The notes: generated from the letters alone by a model not told the origin. 64,000 bases of DNA from HGM04593 sp045631205 (GCA_045631205.1 JAZQUI010000016.1:62001-126000), one strand, 5' to 3'; positions 33,463-41,902 are shown, counted from the stretch's first letter. Made by a program: numbers and translations.

Positions 33463-33621
33463 ATGAAGAAAGAATATATTTCTCCCCTTGTGGAGGCTGT
33501 CAGCGTAGATTGTGAATCTATTATTGCGCAATCATTTGAGATTGATAGAGAGAATCAAGGTTCTGAACAGTTGAGCAACAGACACTCCGGTGGTAAATGG
33601 GGTGATCTCTGGAAACAATAA
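33463..33621 (+). CDS. Small protein of the WGDLW type, second copy
   Basis: A 52-residue frame starting MKKEYISPLVEAVSVD lies 8 bases after the stop of the giant hydrolase. An in-frame ATG at 33454 overlaps that stop by one base, so translation is coupled either way. The end, GKWGDLWKQ, matches the protein at 10139-10300 (NNWGDLWNKN), and the Pro8, Val10-Glu11, Val13 and WGDLW (46-50) positions coincide without a gap. The middle is polar and unrelated between the two. There is no signal peptide and no known domain. A strong terminator follows at once, so it is the end of the cargo operon. Confidence 0.75.
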   Translation: MKKEYISPLVEAVSVDCESIIAQSFEIDRENQGSEQLSNRHSGGKWGDLWKQ

Positions 33622-33623
33622 CG

Positions 33624-33662
33624 AAAATGAGCGGGCTTTTTGAAAAGCCCGCTCATTTTTTG
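33624..33662 (+). terminator. Strong terminator after the glycoside hydrolase operon
   Basis: A perfect 17-bp stem AAAATGAGCGGGCTTTT / AAAAGCCCGCTCATTTT (33624-33640 and 33643-33659) with a 2-base loop runs into a T-run. It can also serve the convergent menA gene. Confidence 0.92.
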
Positions 33663-33705
33663 TATATGGTCTTTGTGTATCCCTCTTATGCCCTTGTTCC
33701 ATTGG

Positions 33706-34584
33706 CTAACGGAACATTATAAATGCAGTTGTAAGGAGTAGCGAAAAGAGCAACAGGTTAAGGGCTGTTTTGCCAAGCAAGGGGTTTATGGTGCTTCCTC
33801 GGCTTGCTTTTAGTTTATGCCATAGCTTTATGTGCAACCCCAGGCAGCAGAAGGGTGCTGTCAAAAAATAAAGTGGGAAACAGAACCACACTGGAATTGT
33901 CACAGCAACGGCCGCTATGCCCGATACAAGGTATACAAGGCTCATAACCTTGCGACCGAAAATTACAACCGTGGTGCGCTTGTTTACCTTCTCGTCGTCG
34001 TCGGCATCGCGGTAATTGTTCAATATGAGTACATTGGCTGCGAGTAACCCCACTGCCACCGATACCGGTATAGATGTTTCAATTCCCTCCCAACCTCCGC
34101 ATTGGAGATAGCAGGTGAGGTTTACCGGTACAATGCCGAAGAATATAATAACGGCAACATCGCCAAGCCCGTGGTGCGAGAGCGGGTAGGGGCCGGTGCT
34201 GTATGCAAGGGCGAAAAGCAGTATTGCAATGCCGGCTATAATGAGCCACCAACCGCCGAAAAGCAATAGTGTGCAGCCTGTGAGTGCGGCGGCAGCAAGC
34301 ACACCGAAGGTTGCTGCTTTCATAGCCCGGGGCGAAATATCCCCCTCGGTTACTCCTCGGCGAAAACCTTCGCGTCCTTTCCTGTCTATTCCGTTGGCAA
34401 AGTCGTAATATTCGTTACCGAAGTTTGAGGCAATCTGTGCAAGCACGGCAAACAGCAAACATAAGAGTGCGGGCAAGGCGTTGAATTTCCCGTGCCACAC
34501 TGCGCAACCTGTTCCGGCAATAACTCCCGCAATGCTTACGGGTAGTGTGCGCAGACGCATAGCCTCAATCCACTTTTTCAGCAT
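33706..34584 (-). CDS. menA: 1,4-dihydroxy-2-naphthoate polyprenyltransferase
   Basis: The 292-residue membrane protein of the UbiA family attaches the polyprenyl tail to 1,4-dihydroxy-2-naphthoate in menaquinone synthesis. It has about eight membrane segments and the Mg-diphosphate motif NFGNEYYDFANGIDRKG followed by GREGFRRGVTEG. The second Asp-rich loop reads NNYRDADDDEKVNKRT. It is the last gene of a minus-strand set with ubiE/menG 6 bases upstream, which performs the next step. Confidence 0.95.
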   Translation of the reverse strand: MLKKWIEAMRLRTLPVSIAGVIAGTGCAVWHGKFNALPALLCLLFAVLAQIASNFGNEYYDFANGIDRKGREGFRRGVTEGDISPRAMKAATFGVLAAAALTGCTLLLFGGWWLIIAGIAILLFALAYSTGPYPLSHHGLGDVAVIIFFGIVPVNLTCYLQCGGWEGIETSIPVSVAVGLLAANVLILNNYRDADDDEKVNKRTTVVIFGRKVMSLVYLVSGIAAVAVTIPVWFCFPLYFLTAPFCCLGLHIKLWHKLKASRGSTINPLLGKTALNLLLFSLLLTTAFIMFR

Positions 34585-34590
34585 CGTGGG

Positions 34591-35286
34591 TTACTTTTTG
34601 CAAATATACATACGGCAGATGCCGAGAGTGAGGGCTTTGTGCTTGACATCGGCAAAACCCGCTTCGCGCAGCATTGCCTGGAATTTGTCGGGGGCAGGGA
34701 AGTGCAGAACCGATGCCGGCAGGTACTCATACGCTCCACGATTGCCCGAAATAAAACCGCCGATAGCGGGGAGTATTTTCAGGAAATAGAGTTTGTAGCA
34801 CCATCGTACAAAGGCGTTAGAGGGCACCGACAATTCAAGAATTACAAGCTTGCCACCACGTTTCAGCACGCGCTGCATCTCTTTCAACCCCACGGGAAGG
34901 TGCTCAAAGTTGCGCACTCCGAACCCCACTGAAATTCTGTCAAAAGTCTCGTCGGGGTATGTTAGGGCTTCGCAGTCGCCTTGTTCGAGTGTAGCATCAA
35001 CCCCGGCAGCAGCAATCTTTTCACGGCCTATGCGCATCATTCCCTCCGATAGGTCAATGCCAGTCATTTTGCTACCTTTTGCCGCCTTTTGTGCAATTTC
35101 AATGGTAAAGTCGGCAGTTCCGCAAGCAACATCGAGCAATGTAAGCGGTTTTTGGGTATCAATAATCTCGCGTACGGCTTTCTTGCGCCAACCCTTGTCT
35201 ATGTTCAGCGAGAGAATGTGGTTCAGTTTATCGTAGTCGGGTGCTATGTTGTCGAAAAGTTTCTCTATTTTCTCTTTCTTTGCCAT
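34591..35286 (-). CDS. ubiE: Demethylmenaquinone methyltransferase
   Basis: The 231-residue SAM-dependent methyltransferase shows the start FDNIAPDYDKLNHILSLNID, the SAM-binding LLDVACGTADFTIEIA, and the UbiE family signatures DRISVGFGVRNFEH and ILELSVP. It methylates demethylmenaquinone to menaquinone. It lies between a BASS transporter gene (12 bases upstream) and menA (6 bases downstream), so the last two menaquinone steps are co-transcribed. menG is an alternative symbol. Confidence 0.95.
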   Translation of the reverse strand: MAKKEKIEKLFDNIAPDYDKLNHILSLNIDKGWRKKAVREIIDTQKPLTLLDVACGTADFTIEIAQKAAKGSKMTGIDLSEGMMRIGREKIAAAGVDATLEQGDCEALTYPDETFDRISVGFGVRNFEHLPVGLKEMQRVLKRGGKLVILELSVPSNAFVRWCYKLYFLKILPAIGGFISGNRGAYEYLPASVLHFPAPDKFQAMLREAGFADVKHKALTLGICRMYICKK

Positions 35287-35298
35287 TGTGCTTTGTGC

Positions 35299-36162
35299 TT
35301 ATTCTGTTATTCTTCTCTTTTTTATCACATATACGTATATCAATAGAATTACGTTCATCATCAAGGCATATATGATTGCAGGGATTGCCATCTCTCCGTT
35401 GTTGAAAACGAATGGCGATGAGGCTATGGCTATTGCTTGCGCAGCGTTCTGCATACCAACCTCTATTATTATTGTGCGGCGTGTGGCTGTGTTTACACTG
35501 CTTGCACGCGAGAGGAGTGAACTGGCGAGCATTGCTGCAAGAATTAGCATTGTGCAAGCTATGCCTTGTGTTGTGAAATTGTCTATTATCTCCCGTGGGT
35601 ATTGCAGGAAGAAAAGCGCGGCAAGTGTCATAAGCGCAGGGAAGGCGCATTTATTCAGCACTTTGCTTGTGGCAATGGCTGCTTGTGGCATCAAACGGCG
35701 GAATAGTGCTCCCAGTACAAGCGGTACAAAGAGTAATACAAGGTTTTGTATCAACAACTTGCCGACGGGTAGTTCTATGGTACTCCCGGTTTCGCGCGCC
35801 ACGTATTGCACGGTGTACTCCATTATCACAGGCAGAGTGAAGAGTGTTATCACGCTACTAAGTGCTGTGAGTGTGATGGAAAGGGCTATATTGCCTTTTA
35901 CCAGCATTGAAAACACATTTGAAGAACTGCCGCCCGGGCAACAGGCGATGAGCATGATTCCCATAAAATAGATTGGTGGCAGGTTTAGAGCCCATGCTAC
36001 GGCAAAGGCTATTGCCGGTAGTATTACAATCTGCCCTGCAAGCCCTGCGAAAAGCGCTCGCGGGTTACGTGCCACCTCGTTAAAAGCGTTGCGTTTTAGC
36101 TCTATTCCTAGTAGGAACATAAGCACTATGAGTATGGGCATTACAATCCAAATAGTGTTCAT
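35299..36162 (-). CDS. Bile acid:sodium symporter (BASS) family transporter
   Basis: The 287-residue inner-membrane protein has about nine or ten membrane segments. The BASS motif region GIMLIACCPGGSSSNVFSML is followed by GNIALSITLTALSS, which contains the crossing helices that bind sodium and substrate. Substrate is unknown; relatives move bile acids, pantoate, pyruvate or other organic anions. It heads the ubiE-menA operon with an exact TACTTTTG -7 box at 36191-36198 on the minus strand. A link to menaquinone precursors is only suggested by position. Confidence 0.88.
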   Translation of the reverse strand: MNTIWIVMPILIVLMFLLGIELKRNAFNEVARNPRALFAGLAGQIVILPAIAFAVAWALNLPPIYFMGIMLIACCPGGSSSNVFSMLVKGNIALSITLTALSSVITLFTLPVIMEYTVQYVARETGSTIELPVGKLLIQNLVLLFVPLVLGALFRRLMPQAAIATSKVLNKCAFPALMTLAALFFLQYPREIIDNFTTQGIACTMLILAAMLASSLLSRASSVNTATRRTIIIEVGMQNAAQAIAIASSPFVFNNGEMAIPAIIYALMMNVILLIYVYVIKKRRITE

Positions 36163-36190
36163 TGGTTGTTTTGTTTGGGTGTGATATGTG

Positions 36191-36198
36191 CAAAAGTA
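36191..36198 (-). promoter_or_regulatory. Promoter -7 box TACTTTTG for the BASS-ubiE-menA operon
   Basis: Read on the minus strand this is an exact TAnnTTTG element 29 bases before the ATG at 36162. Confidence 0.6.
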
Positions 36199-36279
36199 AC
36201 AATAATTACCCTAAAAAAAGAAAATAAGATTACTTTTTGCGGCTATGCGGCATTGTAGGATATTTTATTTACCGCATAA

Positions 36280-38163
36280 TTACATATCAACCTCTACAAT
36301 TTTTGTAAAGAGGTTCCAGCCGTAAGTGTTTTTGTATGTGCTTTTTGCACCACGGGGAACGTAGAGTACGCAGTTCTTGTTAATTCCGCTGAAACAGCCG
36401 CTTCCTGTGGCTGTAAGTTCTTTGGCCGGTATGCGTGATATTACTTTTGTTAGATTTTTGCAACTTTCAAAAGCGTATGCGCCGAGATTTTTCATTCTGC
36501 AGCCTATTATCGCGGTTTGCAGGCTCTTGCAGCCGGCGAAGGCTTTTTCTTCAATATCGGTTACACTATCGGGTATTACTATTTCTTGTAAGCCACTGTT
36601 GCAGAATGCTCTTTGTGCAATTTCTGCAAGTCCTTGCGGCAAAATTACCTTTTGTAGTGATTGACACAGCAAGAAGGTGTGTCCTTCAATCTTTTTTACG
36701 TTTCTGGGGATTACAATCTCTTTTATTGCGCTTTGGTGGAAAGCATATTCCTCTATTCGTTCTACACTTTCGGGTATTACGATGCTGGGCATCTGTTGTT
36801 GAATAAAAGCATTTCTCCCAATGATTGTAACGTTCTCCGGTATCACGGTGTTGGCGCACGCGACAACGAGCCTGTTTGTGGCTGTTTCTATTATTGCATT
36901 GCAACCGTTGCGGCTGTCAAACTTGGGGTTGTTCTCGTGGACCGCGAAGCCTTCTATTTGTGTGTTCGATTCAAAAACCCATTCACCAATCTCTTTTATG
37001 GTCGAAGGAATGTGTACAACTCCTGTGAGACGGCACATTAAAAAGGCTTCTCTTTTTATGTTTTCGAGTCCCTCGGGGAATATTATGCTTGTTGTTTCCG
37101 GGTTGTCAATGGCTTGGCTTCCAATTGATGTGACCCGGAAGGTGCGGCCGCGGTGTGTTACCGTTGCGGGTATTTTCACCTCGCCGTCGTTGTATTCATT
37201 TGTGTATTCGTCTGGGTGCGTGCCCTTGTAGGTAAGTTCCACGGTGCGTGTGTCGTGGTCGGTGATGAGGTAGTGGTATCCTTTTTCTTCGAATTTATCG
37301 GCGATATTTCCACGTTCCCATGCAATATAGTCGTGTACGGTGTTATATACTTGTGTTGCAAAAGGCGCGAGAATACAAAATGTAACCATTGGAATAATTA
37401 TTGCCATTATTTTGTTTGTGCTTTTAGCGTTTATGGCAGGTATTATTTCCTCTACGCTGTTGTAACGCTTTTCCTTCAAAGGTTGCAGGCAACGTTTTTT
37501 TATGTGTTCCAGGTTGCCGGGAAGACGCTTGCCGCTTTTCTCCTCAATATATTGCAGTATGCACCCCACGGCGTAAATGTCTGTGCGTGCATCAATCTCT
37601 TTAATATTGTCAAGCTTGGTTTCGGGCGCGCCGTATTTGGCAGTGCTGCCCGGCGAACTTTCGTCATAGTTGCTGAGACAAAAGCCCAAGTCAACAAGTT
37701 TTAAGTTGTTGCTCGTTTGCTGTATTATAATGTTTTCCGGTTTTATGTCCAGGTGTACAATATTCTCTTTGTGCAAGGCTTTGAGGGCTTGGCACAGTTG
37801 CAACAAAAGTTTTTCGCAATTCTCTTTTCGTTGGAAATATTGGGGCTCTTTTTCAATTTTTTCGCTCAAAGTGCTACCACCTACATACTCCATTAGAATG
37901 TGCAGCCCATCGGCATTATCTTTTATATCAATATACTCCACCACGAAAGGGCTTTTAATGCCTTTTCCGGTGTTGAACTCTTTGTAGAAAAGGTAGCGGT
38001 AGCGTTTTTCTTGATAAAGTTCCGGGCGTAATTTTTTTATAAAGAACAAGCGTCCGCCTATTCTTATTTTGTAGGCGAGTGAAGTGGTGCCGCAACGCTC
38101 CAGCATTTCTATGTCGTCAACGTTTTTGGTATATATAAAACCGCTGCTCAACCCTTGTTCCAT
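36280..38163 (-). CDS. Receptor-like Ser/Thr kinase with outer LRR_5 domain
   Basis: The 627-residue protein has a protein kinase domain (about residues 15-245), one membrane segment (about 252-272, MAIIIPMVTFCILAPF) and an outer region of BspA-type LRR_5 repeats (about 310-600). Key kinase residues are present: Lys43 (FFIKK), Glu62, Asp139, Lys141 and Asn144 in HLDIKPEN (Arg of HRD replaced by Leu), Asp158 in DLG (in place of DFG) and APE at 179-181. With no signal peptide the kinase should lie in the cytosol and the repeats in the periplasm. The last 30 residues (CVLYVPRGAKSTYKNTYGW) match the module ends of the exported LRR protein at 5199. A small partner gene lies 4 bases upstream. The signal and the target are unknown. 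Confidence 0.85.
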   Translation of the reverse strand: MEQGLSSGFIYTKNVDDIEMLERCGTTSLAYKIRIGGRLFFIKKLRPELYQEKRYRYLFYKEFNTGKGIKSPFVVEYIDIKDNADGLHILMEYVGGSTLSEKIEKEPQYFQRKENCEKLLLQLCQALKALHKENIVHLDIKPENIIIQQTSNNLKLVDLGFCLSNYDESSPGSTAKYGAPETKLDNIKEIDARTDIYAVGCILQYIEEKSGKRLPGNLEHIKKRCLQPLKEKRYNSVEEIIPAINAKSTNKIMAIIIPMVTFCILAPFATQVYNTVHDYIAWERGNIADKFEEKGYHYLITDHDTRTVELTYKGTHPDEYTNEYNDGEVKIPATVTHRGRTFRVTSIGSQAIDNPETTSIIFPEGLENIKREAFLMCRLTGVVHIPSTIKEIGEWVFESNTQIEGFAVHENNPKFDSRNGCNAIIETATNRLVVACANTVIPENVTIIGRNAFIQQQMPSIVIPESVERIEEYAFHQSAIKEIVIPRNVKKIEGHTFLLCQSLQKVILPQGLAEIAQRAFCNSGLQEIVIPDSVTDIEEKAFAGCKSLQTAIIGCRMKNLGAYAFESCKNLTKVISRIPAKELTATGSGCFSGINKNCVLYVPRGAKSTYKNTYGWNLFTKIVEVDM

Positions 38164-38167
38164 TGGC

Positions 38168-38752
38168 TTATGCGCTTGTTATAATTTGAAATTTAACCCC
38201 ACCCTTTTGGCCGCAGATATAATTGACGGGATCACCATTGTTGTGTATGAGTGCCGACAATAGCAGTGGGGCGTTTTCCACTATTCGCTCACAAGTGAAT
38301 GTGTCGTTTACTTGTAGCTTGCTATTTTTACTATCTACTACCTTAAACATGTTGAGCCCAATGTATTGAATCGTTACACAACGGTCGGGTTGCCACATAA
38401 GTTTTACCTTGTCACCTTTGAACAACGATTTTGAATGCAGGCAGTTGTTTCGCAGAAAGCTGCTTTCGCTCTCTCCGTCGGTCTTTTGGAATTTGCAATA
38501 AGCATCCCAGTCGGGATAACCAATGTATCTCGATAATATGTTAAGAGTGCTCAAACGTGCAGTTTGTTGCTCTTTTTCTTGCAGGTAACCCCACAAGCGT
38601 TTTAGTGTGGTGGGGGATAACTGGTTGCGCGTTTCGTTAAAGATACTCTTTGCGAGAAAGTCAAAATCGCGCGGAGTGTGCATTTTGAATCCTATGATGT
38701 TTTCTGTTGCTTCTTTCAAACTTTCAATTAAAGAGCTTTTCTCGTTTTCCAT
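38168..38752 (-). CDS. Two-domain protein with putative DNA-binding head, partner of the LRR kinase
   Basis: The 194-residue protein has a helical N-terminal domain (about 1-90) with DFDFLAKSIF, QLSPTTLKRLWGYLQE and LNILSRYIGYPDWDAYC. This pattern recurs in Bacteroidetes proteins as I recall and looks like a helix-turn-helix-type module. The C-terminal half (about 105-194) is beta-rich, with KGDKVKLMWQPDRCVTIQYI and QVNDTFTCERI. No signal peptide or membrane segment is seen. It ends 4 bases before the kinase gene and has a TATCTTCG -7 box at 38782-38789 on the minus strand, so the pair is one operon. It may be a regulator controlled by the kinase; this is inference. Confidence 0.6.
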   Translation of the reverse strand: MENEKSSLIESLKEATENIIGFKMHTPRDFDFLAKSIFNETRNQLSPTTLKRLWGYLQEKEQQTARLSTLNILSRYIGYPDWDAYCKFQKTDGESESSFLRNNCLHSKSLFKGDKVKLMWQPDRCVTIQYIGLNMFKVVDSKNSKLQVNDTFTCERIVENAPLLLSALIHNNGDPVNYICGQKGGVKFQIITSA

Positions 38753-38781
38753 TTTGTGGCTTGTGTGTTACGTTCTGCGTG

Positions 38782-38789
38782 CGAAGATA
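38782..38789 (-). promoter_or_regulatory. Promoter -7 box (TATCTTCG variant) of the kinase operon
   Basis: On the minus strand this reads TATCTTCG, one base from TAnnTTTG, and lies 29 bases before the ATG at 38752. The same 13-base stretch GCGAAGATAGTGA occurs upstream of pyrE at 45903-45915, which supports it as a real promoter element. Confidence 0.5.
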
Positions 38790-39016
38790 GTGATTTTAAC
38801 GGTGAAAATAATCTCATAATTGGTGTAAAATGGCTTTGTGAGCATATAAGGATCAAAATGGACCAAATGAAAGTGGAAAAAGTTTTTTTCCTTTGCATGA
38901 GGTATAAAAACAGGCTATTTCTGCTTGTGTAGTTAACCAAAAATGCGATTTATAATAAAAAGAGAGTACCGAGCCGCTTAAAAGGGGGTAGGTGGTAACA
39001 TATTAATTAATTTAAA

Positions 39017-39868
39017 ATGAAAACAAAATTATTATTAATGGCGGTTGCCGGAATGTTCATTTTTGCGAGTTGTAAAAATGAGAACGATGCATTCAAAGAG
39101 GCAATGACATCTACTAATGTTGAGGTGTTGAACAAGTTCTTGGAGGATTATCCCGAAGCATCTTTTGAACGTCGCGACAGCGTTCAGGTGCGTTTGGACG
39201 ATTTGTATGCACAAGAAGAATATTATTCTGTGGTAATAGCCAATGAATATTTGATTGATAGTTATCAAACTGCCGAAAACTATTTGCAAGCATGGCCCGA
39301 CGGTGTTTATGTAAAGCATATGAAAAGATTCGTTGAAAAAGAGAAAAATGCATATGAGAGTGCACTGGCAGAGTTGTATGAGACTCGTTATGGGCAATTC
39401 CGTGATGCAATGGTGAATCACATTTACGATGGTGTTGTATTTGCCGCCCCCGATTATAATGGAGAGGGTGTGGGAGCATATACAGCGAGATGGGGCCAAC
39501 GAATAAGTATCTTTAGATACCAAATAAAAAACAATGGTCGTTTGGATTTGGAGCTTTTCGGAGAATATGAATTCTATACTGAGGATCGTTGCTTGGAGGA
39601 CTGTAAGAGTGTGTTTGAAACTTATCAGGAATTCTTGCAAAGATGTCCCTTGTTCCAAGCAGCCAACGGTAAAAAATATAATTACAAGTCTGGTAGCTCG
39701 GCGCCCACTTATGCAGAGGTTATTTTCTACGATCGTCATATAAATTTTTATGACCGTCGTAGGGGAGAGACTGATTATCCCGACAAAAAATATGATGTAG
39801 AGTTATACGAACAGGTTATACAAATGATTAACGATTGCTTGCCTAAACTCAATGAGTTGGTGAACTAA
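39017..39868 (+). CDS. Exported lipoprotein of unknown function
   Basis: The 283-residue protein begins MKTKLLLMAVAGMFIFASCK, a lipoprotein signal with the lipobox FASC. The first 110 mature residues are helical and repeat-like (NKFLEDYPEASF, ENYLQAWPDGVYVKHMKRF), which resembles tetratricopeptide-type helices. The second half is beta-rich, with IFRYQIKNNGRLDLELFGEY and two Cys around residues 192-213. I do not recognise a family. It is divergent from the kinase operon, 264 bases apart, with no clear -7 box, so a functional link to the kinase is possible but not shown. A hairpin terminator follows. Confidence 0.75.
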   Translation: MKTKLLLMAVAGMFIFASCKNENDAFKEAMTSTNVEVLNKFLEDYPEASFERRDSVQVRLDDLYAQEEYYSVVIANEYLIDSYQTAENYLQAWPDGVYVKHMKRFVEKEKNAYESALAELYETRYGQFRDAMVNHIYDGVVFAAPDYNGEGVGAYTARWGQRISIFRYQIKNNGRLDLELFGEYEFYTEDRCLEDCKSVFETYQEFLQRCPLFQAANGKKYNYKSGSSAPTYAEVIFYDRHINFYDRRRGETDYPDKKYDVELYEQVIQMINDCLPKLNELVN

Positions 39869-39888
39869 AATAAGGCAAATGCAAACAT

Positions 39889-39936
39889 AAAACATAGATG
39901 ACACTCCAACGTAAAAAGGGGTGTCATCTATGTTTT
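39889..39936. terminator. Bidirectional terminator between lipoprotein and rmuC genes
   Basis: A 16-bp perfect stem AAAACATAGATGACAC / GTGTCATCTATGTTTT (39889-39904 and 39921-39936) separates the convergent lipoprotein and rmuC genes. The flanking A and T runs suit termination in either direction. Confidence 0.85.
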
Positions 39937-39980
39937 GTATATTATAAATGTTATAAAGCGTTTTGTTATTCCATTGGAAT

Positions 39981-41348
39981 TTATCCAATGTCTGTAATTG
40001 CGTCCAACTGTCTTATTGGGTTTTTAATGTTCTGCTTTGCGCCAAGTTTTTCAAGTTTGGCACAAGTCTGCAGTATGCTTTGTCCGCCGGGGAGCAGTTT
40101 CTTTTCACCGTCATCGTATGCCTTTTGGGCATTCTCCAAGGCTTTGCCAATGCTTTCGTAGCTCTTGATGAATTTGCCCACTCGGTCGAGCATCTCATTT
40201 GCCAGTTCATAGACCTTCTCGTGGTTCTCGGCCTGTGCAATGTGTGTCCAAGTGAGGTTAATCATTCTAAGAGCGGCAAAGAGTGTCTGCTCGTCGGCTA
40301 TAAACACATTCATCTCCATAGCCTTGCGCCAAATGTCGGGTTGTGCGTTAAGGGCAGTCCACAATGCGCCGGTATGTGGAACGAACATTATCACATAGTC
40401 CATTCTCACTTTTGGAGCCTTTATGTACGATGAGTAATCTTTCTTCGACAGCTCCTTAACGTGCTTGAGTATGCTTTCGATGTGGGCTTTCAAATGTTTT
40501 TGACGCTCTTCCTCGCTCTCGGTGTTAATGTAGTCCCAAAAGGCTGTAAGTGAGACCTTTGAGTCTATTATAATTTCGCGGTTATTGTCGATGTGCATAA
40601 TAACATCGGGGCGTACATTGCCACCGGTGTCTGTTCTCACAACATTGCCCGATGCATCGCGTATGGTAGCCTGTGTTTCGTAGTGAACTCCCTGTGTGAG
40701 ACCTTGTGATTCGAGCAGTTCGTCGAGTACACGTTCGCCCCAGTCGCCCTGTATCTTGCTCTTGTGCTTAAAGACGCGTGCAAGTTCGTCGGCACTCTGC
40801 TTGGCGGCCTCGCTGTGCTTCATCATGTTTTCCAGGTTTACTTTCATCTCTGTACTCAGCTCGGTGTGTTTCAGAGTGCTGTCGTTCATCGTTTGTTTCA
40901 TCTTTTCGATGGTCTCACGCAATGGATTTACAATTTGTCCCAAGTTGCTGTTGCTTGACTCGGCAAACTCCTTCTGACGTTGCTTGAGCATATCATCGGT
41001 TGCGCTTTTCATCTGCGCGGAAACCCTTTCCATAGTTGCCTCAAAAATCTCCTGTTGGGCTTTTATTGCCTGCTCGTGTCTTTTCTCCTGCGCGGCAAGA
41101 ATCTCATTGGTCTGTTTTTCGGCATCGCTCTTAACTTCGGCAATGCGTTTATCGCAATCGGCTTTTATGCTTTCAATCTGCTTGTCTTGGCTCAACTGCA
41201 TGAGTTGAGCATTCTGTTTCTCGTTGTCCAACTGCCATTGCAACTTGTCGATTGTGTTCTGCTGGTCTTTGCTTTTATTTCGTGCAATAACAAAACCTAT
41301 TGTTACTCCAGCAACAACTCCAATGATAATTGCTAAGATAATTTCCAT
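39981..41348 (-). CDS. rmuC: DNA recombination protein RmuC
   Basis: The 455-residue protein has an N-terminal membrane segment (about 1-22, LAIIIGVVAGVTIGFVIA), a long Gln/Lys/Glu-rich coiled coil (about 25-200), and the conserved RmuC nuclease-like domain. The latter is marked by KIQGDWGERVLDELLESQGL, RPDVIMHIDNNREIIIDSKV and RMDYVIMFVPHTGA. RmuC limits recombination at inverted repeats and is widespread. It is a single gene, convergent with the lipoprotein gene and followed upstream (higher coordinates) by the cupin gene in the same direction. Confidence 0.95.
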   Translation of the reverse strand: MEIILAIIIGVVAGVTIGFVIARNKSKDQQNTIDKLQWQLDNEKQNAQLMQLSQDKQIESIKADCDKRIAEVKSDAEKQTNEILAAQEKRHEQAIKAQQEIFEATMERVSAQMKSATDDMLKQRQKEFAESSNSNLGQIVNPLRETIEKMKQTMNDSTLKHTELSTEMKVNLENMMKHSEAAKQSADELARVFKHKSKIQGDWGERVLDELLESQGLTQGVHYETQATIRDASGNVVRTDTGGNVRPDVIMHIDNNREIIIDSKVSLTAFWDYINTESEEERQKHLKAHIESILKHVKELSKKDYSSYIKAPKVRMDYVIMFVPHTGALWTALNAQPDIWRKAMEMNVFIADEQTLFAALRMINLTWTHIAQAENHEKVYELANEMLDRVGKFIKSYESIGKALENAQKAYDDGEKKLLPGGQSILQTCAKLEKLGAKQNIKNPIRQLDAITDIG

Positions 41349-41405
41349 AGTATAACTGAATTTTATTTTTTTGTGTACTCCCTGTTCGCTATTGTTTTTA
41401 TTATG

Positions 41406-41870
41406 TTATTCCATTGGAATTTCGGGGTTTTGAACCGAAAGTGGTTCTCCCTCTTGTGAAATATAGAACATATAGAGCACTACGGGCTCCTTACCGCGGT
41501 TCTCGCCGTGGTGAATGGAACCAACCATTTCCACAACAACCTCGCCTTCGCGAACGATTTTAGTTTGGCCGTCAAGCCCAATGATAGCCAGCTCTCCTTG
41601 TACCAATACTCCGTGATTCATTGATGTGTGATGGTGCCATCCAAGTTTCTGCCCGGCAGGGATAACATATTTTACAGCCACCAGTTCGGGGCGTCCTTGC
41701 GGGTAATCGGGCAGCTCTTCGCCGTTCCAGCTTTGGCTTGTGCGCAAAAGTTCGGTACTTCTAACTTCTGTGACAACGGTTTCACCGTTGTTATTGTTGC
41801 AGGAGAACAACACGCTCATACAACAAAGAATTGTGGCTGTAAGTGCCACTCTTGTAAAGCTTTTATTCAT
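41406..41870 (-). CDS. Cupin-domain lipoprotein
   Basis: The 154-residue protein has a lipoprotein signal (ILCCMSVLFSCNN, lipobox LFSC) and a single cupin barrel. The metal-binding motif 1 reads LGWHHHTSMNHGVLVQGE, with His residues and a final Glu, and motif 2 lies near EMVGSIHHGENRG. Small cupins of this kind bind a metal and may act as dioxygenases or sugar-binding proteins. The substrate is unknown. The gene sits next to the decayed nucleobase-transport relic. Confidence 0.82.
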   Translation of the reverse strand: MNKSFTRVALTATILCCMSVLFSCNNNNGETVVTEVRSTELLRTSQSWNGEELPDYPQGRPELVAVKYVIPAGQKLGWHHHTSMNHGVLVQGELAIIGLDGQTKIVREGEVVVEMVGSIHHGENRGKEPVVLYMFYISQEGEPLSVQNPEIPME

Positions 41871-41902
41871 TTGATTTCTATAATTACAGATGTTTTGCAG
41901 AA

